10,431 nt of DNA. Source: Bog-473 sp964457065 (lineage in GTDB: Bacteria > Actinomycetota > Acidimicrobiia > Acidimicrobiales > RAAP-2). The position numbers were made by a program, and so were the translations under genes. Each line of letters opens with the position of its first letter. Positions within the stretch are counted from its first letter, which is position 1. The DNA is taken from contig CAYWDQ010000110.1 of assembly GCA_964457065.1 (NCBI GenBank), forward strand, positions 1 to 10,431, written 5' to 3'. Below the pieces are notes generated by a model that did not search any database, was not told where the DNA came from, and saw nothing but the letters and a program-made list of their open reading frames with translations. Below are positions 6,156 through 10,431 of this stretch, in pieces.

Positions 6156-6967
6156 ATGGCCTCGTCCACGTCGTCCACCCTGACCTCCATCGGCGGTCGG
6201 GAGCTTGCAGTCTCCAACTTGGAGAAGGTGCTCTTCTCCGAATCCGGCTTCACCAAGGGTCAGCTCATCGACTACTACATGCGAATCGCCGACGTGATGC
6301 TGCCGCACATCATGGAGCGACCACTGACGATGAAACGGTTCCCGGACGGGGTTGCCGGGAAGTCCTTCTTCGAGAAGCACATGCCATCCCACGCCCCGGC
6401 ATGGGTGCGATCGGTCAAGGTTCCGTCCAACGACGGTCAGGACAGCATTCCCTACGTGATGGTGAACGACATTGCGACGCTGGCCTGGGCGGCCAACCTC
6501 GGGACCATCGAATTCCACGTGCCGCTCTGGCACGTGGGGCGTCACCGCAAGCTTCCCTCGAAGCCGGACTTCATGGTGTTCGACCTCGACCCGGGCGAGG
6601 GAACGTCGATCGTCGAATGCTGCGTGGTCGCCGGACATGTGACTGCCGAGCTCGCCCGGGACGGATTGGAGAGCTTCGCCAAGACGAGCGGCTCCAAGGG
6701 CCTGCAGCTCTATGCCTCGGTCAGCCCCAAGACGACCTGGGACGTTCTACGAGATCACGCTCACGACATCGCGCGCAAGCTCGAATCGGACCATCGTGAT
6801 CTCGTCGTCTCCAACATGCGCAGGTCACTGCGCCGTGGTCGGGTCCTCATCGACTGGAGCCAGAACCACCCGGCAAAAACGACGGTCGCCGTGTACTCGG
6901 TCCGCGCCATGCCCGAACCCACCGTGTCCACGCCGGTCACCGATTCCGAGGTGCGCACGTGCGCGAC
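6156..6967 (+). CDS. ligD: LigD-type primase-polymerase (POL) domain protein, 3' end lost in assembly gap
   Basis: About 270 residues are visible of a stand-alone LigD POL protein, an archaeo-eukaryotic-primase-fold polymerase that fills gaps at broken ends and prefers ribonucleotides in studied homologs. Catalytic features are present: the two metal-binding aspartates D143 and D145 in FDLDPGEG, the nucleotide-binding TSGSKGLQLY (177-186), and the third aspartate D233 in IDWSQN, followed by KTTVAVYSVRA. The N-terminal segment with SNLEKVLF (20-27) also matches the family (usually LTNLDKVL). The ATG at 6156 follows TAGGAG, which includes the ligase stop codon, with a 6-base spacer, so the two genes are surely one operon. 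After EPTVSTPVTDSEV, normally about 25-40 residues from the domain end, the sequence enters 100 N. The continuation in the same frame to 7169 is an artefact of placeholder length and should not be used. Confidence 0.9.
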
Positions 6968-7067
6968 NNNNNNNNNNNNNNNNNNNNNNNNNNNNNNNNN
7001 NNNNNNNNNNNNNNNNNNNNNNNNNNNNNNNNNNNNNNNNNNNNNNNNNNNNNNNNNNNNNNNNNNN
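6968..7067. other. Assembly gap of 100 N
   Basis: There are exactly 100 undetermined bases. A run of exactly this length is the common scaffold placeholder for a gap of unknown size, so the true distance could be anything from tens of bases to several kilobases. The missing part should hold the end of the POL protein and, by inference, the start of the next protein. Confidence 0.95.
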
Positions 7068-7169
7068 GGTCGCACCAAGGGTCGGGTCTACCAGGAGGCC
7101 CGCAGGAATGGCTTCGAGGGCCGGTCGAAGATGAGCAAGGCCGAGCTGGAGCAAGCGGCCGGCCGCTGA
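7068..7169 (+). CDS. C-terminal fragment with a SAP/Rho-N-like tail, possibly the end of Ku (partial at gap)
   Basis: Thirty-three residues and a TGA stop follow the gap. The fragment reads TKGRVYQEARRNGFEGRS then KMSKAELEQAAGR, which matches a recurrent short helix-turn-helix tail of the form LY-EA-RLGIEGRS-KMSK-EL-EAL. Such SAP- or Rho-N-like tails occur at the end of some actinobacterial Ku proteins and other nucleic-acid-binding proteins. This is not how LigD POL domains end in my knowledge, so it is probably a separate gene. Ku is the best guess because ku commonly sits beside ligD and no other ku is visible, but the diagnostic core of Ku is not in the window. The reading frame is set by the coding character and the stop at 7167-7169, not by the frame crossing the gap. 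Confidence 0.55.
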   Translation, partial: GRTKGRVYQEARRNGFEGRSKMSKAELEQAAGR

Positions 7170-7368
7170 CCCGCCCTGCAATCGAGGTTGCAGATTCGAG
7201 TCGTTCATGAACGCCGTGCGACAGCTCGATGATTTCTGCCCGGCTGCCACCCCACCCGTTGCCGCCGACGGTACCGTCGAACAGGTCGACCAGTGCGCCG
7301 GCCCCCTGGCCGGGTTGGGCGCGTACGACATATGTGATGCCCCGTCAGGGGTAGCGGCCAACCCTCGA
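7170..7368. other. Convergent intergenic region with small hairpins, no gene seen
   Basis: About 200 bases lie between the end of the end-joining genes (+) and the end of the dehydrogenase (-). They hold a stem-loop at 7176-7193, a perfect 12-base palindrome CGTTCATGAACG at 7202-7213, and short GC stems such as CCCCGTCAGGGG at 7340-7351, which could act as a weak terminator for the minus-strand gene. On the minus strand a frame from about 7344 downwards is open and has some coding-like composition, but it lacks a start codon and a recognisable match, so it is not called. Confidence 0.5.
7176..7193 (+). terminator. Stem-loop just after the end-joining genes
   Basis: CTGCAATCGAGGTTGCAG forms a stem of six Watson-Crick pairs plus a T-G pair around a CGAG loop, starting 6 bases after the TGA of the last + strand gene. 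It is followed by ATTCGAGTCGTT rather than a clear T-run. Position favours a transcription terminator; the weak tail lowers confidence. Confidence 0.35.
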
Positions 7369-8448
7369 TCAATTTCCGCCGGGGTTGCGAAGACGGGCGA
7401 GCACCTCGTCCACGACGTCGGAGGTGGAGGCCTCTCCCCCGAGATCGAAGGTGCGGATCCCGTCCGCCGCTGTGCCGAGGGTCGCCCGGCGGATGGCGGC
7501 GCCGGTCGCGGCCACGACGGCGTCTCCCTGGGCGGCATGGTCGAGCACTGCGGCACAGGCGAGCAACATTGCCATCGGGTTGGCGACGTTCTTCCCCATC
7601 AGCGATGGCGCCGTCCCATGCGGGGCTTCGGCCATCGCGACCAAGGGGCGCATGTCGTCGTCGAGCGCCAGCAACACCGACTCGGCGCCGGCGATGGAGC
7701 CGAACAGTGCGAGGACGAGGTCCGACAGGCAGTCGCCGTCGCGGTTGAGCGCCGGGACCACCAGTGGGCTCCCGCTCGATTCGGTGATGAGCCCGGCGTA
7801 GGCGGCGTCGATCAGGGTCGGCCGGTACGCGATGTCGGGATACCTGGCCGCCGCATCGTCCATCTCCTCTTTCAGCATCCCCTCGTACACCGTCGAGACG
7901 GTCCACTTCGGGCCGCCGTAGACACATGCCCCCACCTGGGACGCGGTGCGGAACGAGTACTCCGCCACGGCGCGGCACACCGAGCGGTCGATGCGCTCGG
8001 TCCGCCAGGCCTGCTCGGTTCGGCCACCGGGATCCCCCGTCCGGTGCTCCTCTGCTCCGTAGGCGTCGCCCACGGCCATGCGGACCACGACGATCGGGTG
8101 CACGACCGGCGCCGGCGGAGAGACACCCGGGATCCGGCGCCCGGTCCGGACGATGACGGATCCTCCGATGCCTTCCCGGAGGATGCGATTCGGGCTCCCG
8201 ACGTCACCCGTCGTCTCCGGGGTGACCGTGGCCGCCTTCAGCCCGAGGCCGGTCTCGCGCATGGCTGCCGCGGCATCGCGCACCACGGCGTTGGCGGTCG
8301 CGCGGCGGCGCTCGAGGGACAGGTCGAAATGGATCAGCTCGAGATCGAACCCGAGCACGTCGGGCGCGAGCACCCGCAGAGCCTCGTCGAGCAGTTCCTG
8401 CCCCGTTTCGTCGCCGTCGCACACGACGATCTGCCGACCGGGGGACAC
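7369..8448 (-). CDS. Isocitrate/isopropylmalate dehydrogenase family enzyme, divergent
   Basis: This 359-residue protein is a member of the metal-dependent decarboxylating dehydrogenases. Aligned by eye to E. coli isocitrate dehydrogenase, it keeps the substrate residues S85, N87, R91, R101, R123, Y130 and K181 (equivalents of S113, N115, R119, R129, R153, Y160, K230). It also keeps the metal aspartates D214, D239 and D243 (in LIDAAY and GDCLSD). The cofactor loop is HGTAPSLMGKNVANP (277-291); S282 and L283 replace the Lys-Tyr pair of NADP enzymes and are not the Asp-Ile of NAD enzymes either, so the cofactor is unclear. Oddly, the near-invariant R-E-N/L-T/S-E stretch is RMAVG (123-127). The start is GTG 8448, since no other start in this frame precedes the IVVCDGDETG opening; no ribosome site is visible. 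It lies 73 bases downstream of the methyltransferase gene. Isocitrate is the likeliest substrate by residues, but another 2-hydroxy acid is possible. Confidence 0.82.
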   Translation of the reverse strand: MSPGRQIVVCDGDETGQELLDEALRVLAPDVLGFDLELIHFDLSLERRRATANAVVRDAAAAMRETGLGLKAATVTPETTGDVGSPNRILREGIGGSVIVRTGRRIPGVSPPAPVVHPIVVVRMAVGDAYGAEEHRTGDPGGRTEQAWRTERIDRSVCRAVAEYSFRTASQVGACVYGGPKWTVSTVYEGMLKEEMDDAAARYPDIAYRPTLIDAAYAGLITESSGSPLVVPALNRDGDCLSDLVLALFGSIAGAESVLLALDDDMRPLVAMAEAPHGTAPSLMGKNVANPMAMLLACAAVLDHAAQGDAVVAATGAAIRRATLGTAADGIRTFDLGGEASTSDVVDEVLARLRNPGGN

Positions 8449-8465
8449 GGGGTTCAGGGTCGCAC

Positions 8466-8513
8466 GAATCGCCCGCTCATGCCAACACCGCTGCGGTGCC
8501 GGCGGGCCGATTC
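8466..8513 (-). promoter_or_regulatory. Large imperfect hairpin between methyltransferase and dehydrogenase genes
   Basis: An outer stem pairs 8466-8476 (GAATCGCCCGC) with 8502-8513 (GCGGGCCGATTC): 11 pairs with one bulged base. Inside it a second stem pairs 8483-8489 (CAACACC) with 8495-8501 (GGTGCCG), closing on a GCTGC loop; on the minus strand this includes two G-U pairs. A 6-base bulge (8477-8482) separates the stems on one side. It nearly fills the 73-base gap before the dehydrogenase start. No T-run follows on the minus strand, so it may be an RNA processing, stability or attenuation element rather than an intrinsic terminator. Confidence 0.4.
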
Positions 8514-8521
8514 CGGGTCGC

Positions 8522-9865
8522 TCAGCTCCACCCGCTCCGGGTGGACGGCATGCCACTGCGTCCGTCGGGCTCGGGGACGACGCCCAACACCTGGTGCACC
8601 GAGATCCCCCCGTCGTCGAACCCGTTGGCCGACGCAGCCATGTAGAGCTCCCACACCCGGGCGCGCCGCATCCCGACCTCGGAGGCGGCCGCGTCCCAGT
8701 GTTGCTCGAGGTTGCGCACCCAGCAGTGGAGGGTCCTCGCATAGTGCTCGCGCAGCGACTCGACGTCGCGCACCTCGAAGCCGGCCGCCTCCATGGCCAC
8801 GACGACCTGCCCCACGTCGACGAGCTCGCCGTCGGGGAAGACATAACGACCGATGAAGGACCTCGGGCCGATGCGCGATCCGCCGACACTCGAGATGGCG
8901 TGGTTCAGAAGGCGCCCTCGCGGCCCGAGGAGCCGGCGCATGGCGCCGAAGTACTCGGACGCCCTGGCGGAACCCACATGCTCGAACATGCCCACCGACG
9001 CGATGGCATCGAAGGGCCCGTCCCGCACGTCACGGTAGTCCTGCACCCGGATCTCGACCCGCTCGCCGAGACCTGCTGCCGCGACCCTGTCCCGGGCGAA
9101 ATTCGCCTGGGCGGGGCTCAACGTGACGCCGACGACCTGGGCGCCGTAGAGGCGGGCCGCATGCAGCGCGAAGGATCCCCACCCACAGCCGACGTCGAGG
9201 ATCCGTGCACCCGTCACGTCGGGGAGTCCCAGCTTGCGGCAGATGAGGTCGTGCTTCGACTCCTGGGCCGCCTCCAGTGTGTCGACCCCCGGAGCGAATC
9301 GCGCGCAGGAGTACGTCATGCTGGGGCCGAGGACAAGGGCATAGAAGTCGTTGCTGACGTCGTAGTGGTGGCGCACTACCTGCGCGTCGCGCCCCTTCGA
9401 GTGCAGCCGGCCTCGCGGCGTGGCCTCCTCCGGAGGGGCGGCAAGTGGCCGGCCGAGGGCCCCCGATCGGTAGGCCGCTCGTACCGCCTGCAGCGGGAGC
9501 CGCGCGCCTGTGCGCACGTGTGCCGGGGTCGCGGCGTGCAGGAGCGCCAGTATGTCGAAGATGTCGCCCCTGAACGTGAGATCCCCCTCCACGAAGGCCC
9601 GTGCGAGTCCGAGCTCGCCCGGCGCCCACAGGAGCCGCCGCACGGCGTCCGGCGAGCGCACCTCGAGCACGTGTCGATCCGGCGGCCCGAGGGACGATCC
9701 GTCCCAGAACTCGAACCGGACCGGAGGCGCACCCCCGAAGAAGTGGAGCAGCAACGGTTCGAGCGCAGCCGCAGCACCACGCCCCTTCAGGCCGAGTGCC
9801 TGCGTGCAGGCATGTCCCCCTTCACCCTGGGACGGCCGGGGCCCTGACATCAAGTCGGATCGCAT
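8522..9865 (-). CDS. Cyclopropane-fatty-acyl-phospholipid synthase family SAM methyltransferase
   Basis: This 447-residue enzyme transfers a methyl from S-adenosylmethionine to the double bond of a membrane phospholipid acyl chain. Residues 1-150 form the family's N-terminal lipid-interaction region. The catalytic domain starts at VRHHYDVSNDFYALVLG (164-180). The SAM site is LDVGCGWGSF (223-232), with SPAQ (250-253) and VQDYRDV (274-280). The five bicarbonate-site residues known from E. coli CFA synthase are all present: C187, E295, H322, I324 and Y375, so it should be active. The length is above the 380-390 of E. coli, in line with longer actinobacterial members such as UfaA1. The product could be a cyclopropane or, as in some actinobacteria, a methyl-branched fatty acid; sequence does not decide, and no partner reductase is seen in the window. 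The start ATG 9865 has a perfect AAGAGGAGG site 5 bases upstream. Confidence 0.92.
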   Translation of the reverse strand: MRSDLMSGPRPSQGEGGHACTQALGLKGRGAAAALEPLLLHFFGGAPPVRFEFWDGSSLGPPDRHVLEVRSPDAVRRLLWAPGELGLARAFVEGDLTFRGDIFDILALLHAATPAHVRTGARLPLQAVRAAYRSGALGRPLAAPPEEATPRGRLHSKGRDAQVVRHHYDVSNDFYALVLGPSMTYSCARFAPGVDTLEAAQESKHDLICRKLGLPDVTGARILDVGCGWGSFALHAARLYGAQVVGVTLSPAQANFARDRVAAAGLGERVEIRVQDYRDVRDGPFDAIASVGMFEHVGSARASEYFGAMRRLLGPRGRLLNHAISSVGGSRIGPRSFIGRYVFPDGELVDVGQVVVAMEAAGFEVRDVESLREHYARTLHCWVRNLEQHWDAAASEVGMRRARVWELYMAASANGFDDGGISVHQVLGVVPEPDGRSGMPSTRSGWS

Positions 9866-9870
9866 GGGTG

Positions 9871-9879
9871 CCTCCTCTT
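9871..9879 (-). promoter_or_regulatory. Ribosome binding site of the CFA-synthase-like gene
   Basis: Read on the minus strand this is AAGAGGAGG, a near-perfect Shine-Dalgarno sequence with a 5-base spacer to ATG 9865. It settles the start: the frame stays open far upstream, to about 10174, but that part is not coding. Confidence 0.8.
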
Positions 9880-9889
9880 GAACGGGCCA

Positions 9890-9895
9890 ATTGTA
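9890..9895 (-). promoter_or_regulatory. Candidate -10 box of the CFA-synthase-like gene
   Basis: The minus strand reads TACAAT, one mismatch from TATAAT, in an otherwise very GC-rich region. Transcription would begin near 9883, giving a leader of about 18 bases that contains the AAGAGGAGG site. No good -35 box was found at the usual distance. Confidence 0.45.
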
Positions 9896-10014
9896 CGGTC
9901 GAACTCGTTGGTTGTGCCCGGTGCGGCGGCGGCCCGGCGCCCCCAAGCGCCTCCGTTGCTCGGCCGCGGGCATGGAAGGCGCCGATCGGGGAAAGAATGC
10001 GGCTGGAGGATCCG

Positions 10015-10431
10015 ATGACAAACGGGCCGGCGGACGAACCGCCTCAGGGCACGCCAGGTCGGCGTGCGCTGGGCGCCATGGAGAGCGCCGTGCGGCGCGC
10101 CCGTGAATCCTCGAGCGGTGCCCCGCCGGCACCTCCCCGTCGTGAGCCCCGGCCGAGGCCGGCGGATCAGGCACCCGGCCCCGGGCGTCCGTCCGACCGC
10201 TGGTTGATCACCTCCGTGGCTGTCGTCGCCGTGCTGGTGGTCGTCGGGGCGATCGCTCTCGGGGTCTCGCTCGGCAGCAGCCCCCACGTCGCGGCGCCCC
10301 CGTCGTCGACGGCGGCCAGTACACCGACCACCCCTGCCGGGCGGCCCGCCGGCCGCGGTGCGGCGACGCCGTCTCACTCGACCTCGACCTCGACCTCGAC
10401 CTCGACCTCGACCTCGACCTCGACCTCGACC
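10015..10431 (+). CDS. Membrane-anchored Ser/Thr-repeat protein, N-terminal part (truncated by window end)
   Basis: The first 139 residues of an unfinished gene are visible. GGAGGA at 10005-10010 lies 4 bases before the ATG. Residues 1-61 are cytoplasmic in type, Pro/Arg/Gly-rich with a short basic helix (about 15-31). A membrane helix follows at about 63-86 (WLITSVAVVAVLVVVGAIAL). The rest is a Pro/Ala/Ser/Thr-rich stretch that becomes a pure Ser-Thr repeat from residue 122 to the end. This layout is common in actinobacterial cell-envelope proteins with a low-complexity linker before an outer domain, but the outer domain lies past the window, so no function can be given. It is divergent from the methyltransferase gene, with 149 bases between the starts. 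The gene is supported by the ribosome site and composition. Confidence 0.65.
   Translation, partial: MTNGPADEPPQGTPGRRALGAMESAVRRARESSSGAPPAPPRREPRPRPADQAPGPGRPSDRWLITSVAVVAVLVVVGAIALGVSLGSSPHVAAPPSSTAASTPTTPAGRPAGRGAATPSHSTSTSTSTSTSTSTSTST
10378..10431 (+). repeat. Tandem hexanucleotide repeat (TCGACC), 9 perfect copies, cut by window end
   Basis: Nine uninterrupted TCGACC units encode (Ser-Thr)9 in frame with the gene at 10015. Being six bases long, gain or loss of units would keep the frame and only change linker length. The window stops inside the repeat, so the true copy number is unknown; the repeat may itself be why the assembly ends here. Confidence 0.9.

Noticed and set aside
6156..7169. 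Single 337-residue protein joining POL and the SAP-like tail
   Set aside because: The join passes through exactly 100 N, a placeholder of unknown real length, so frame continuity is meaningless.
7176..7213. tRNA-like piece (GATTCGAGTC resembling a T-arm)
   Set aside because: The bases flanking the TTCGAGT loop do not form a T-stem, and no acceptor, D or anticodon arms could be built around it.
7206..7344. Minus-strand open stretch with coding-like composition after the dehydrogenase stop
   Set aside because: It has no start codon after its in-frame stop at 7345-7347, runs into the region coding on the plus strand and then into the gap, and matches nothing I recognise.
7207..8856. Long plus-strand open frame of 549 codons
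   Set aside because: It is antisense to the dehydrogenase gene, whose family residues are clear on the minus strand; its translation is rich in Arg, Gly and Pro with no recognisable motif, as expected for a GC-rich shadow frame.
8078..9847. Plus-strand open frame of 589 codons opposite the CFA synthase gene
   Set aside because: The minus strand holds a complete CFA-synthase family protein with all catalytic residues and a perfect ribosome site; the plus frame is its GC-driven shadow.
9866..10174. Upstream extension of the CFA-synthase frame
   Set aside because: The extension is low-complexity Pro/Arg/Ala sequence crossing the divergent gene and its ribosome site, whereas ATG 9865 has AAGAGGAGG 5 bases before it.

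Overview
The window looks like a chromosomal segment of a high-GC actinobacterium. The reasons are strong G/C at third codon positions, frequent GTG starts, tightly overlapping genes, a LigD-type end-joining set, and CtaG-type oxidase assembly next to cytochrome oxidase genes. The oxidase layout and the unusual small proteins would suit Acidimicrobiia or a relative, but that placement is an inference. It is draft sequence: a run of exactly 100 N at 6968-7067 is the usual placeholder for a gap of unknown size, and the window ends inside a hexanucleotide repeat.

Region 1 (1-1996, + strand) is the end of an aa3-type cytochrome c oxidase operon. It holds the C-terminus of subunit I, a five-helix subunit III, a 35-residue single-helix protein with a strong ribosome binding site, and a CtaG-family assembly protein that overlaps the small gene by ATGA.

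Region 2 (2004-4501, - strand) converges on it. In transcription order it holds a two-helix conserved membrane protein, a membrane-anchored TlpA/thioredoxin-like protein, a SCO-family copper chaperone and a membrane-anchored protein of unknown function. The last three overlap by 4 and 3 bases and read as one translationally coupled unit. TlpA and SCO proteins reduce the CuA site and load copper into it, so this cluster probably matures the oxidase of region 1.

Region 3 (4659-7169, + strand) is a non-homologous end-joining locus. A PE-ligase protein and a separate POL (primase-polymerase) protein replace the single three-domain LigD known from mycobacteria. The POL gene runs into the assembly gap. 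Beyond the gap is the C-terminal tail of a protein that is probably a different one; the tail resembles those found on some Ku and other DNA-binding proteins. The apparent continuous reading frame across the gap should not be trusted.

Region 4 (7369-9865, - strand) has a cyclopropane-fatty-acid-synthase family methyltransferase with an excellent ribosome binding site and a candidate -10 box. Downstream of it is an isocitrate/isopropylmalate dehydrogenase family enzyme that keeps the isocitrate-binding residues but has lost the normally conserved acidic segment after the third arginine. A large imperfect hairpin separates the two genes.

Region 5 (10015-10431, + strand) starts a membrane-anchored protein whose outer part turns into a (Ser-Thr) dipeptide repeat encoded by nine perfect TCGACC units, where the window stops.

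No phage, insertion sequence, CRISPR array, rRNA or tRNA was seen. The novelty is modest. The best leads are the 35-residue oxidase-linked protein, the unknown third member of the TlpA-SCO operon, the altered dehydrogenase and the unresolved gap beside ligD.
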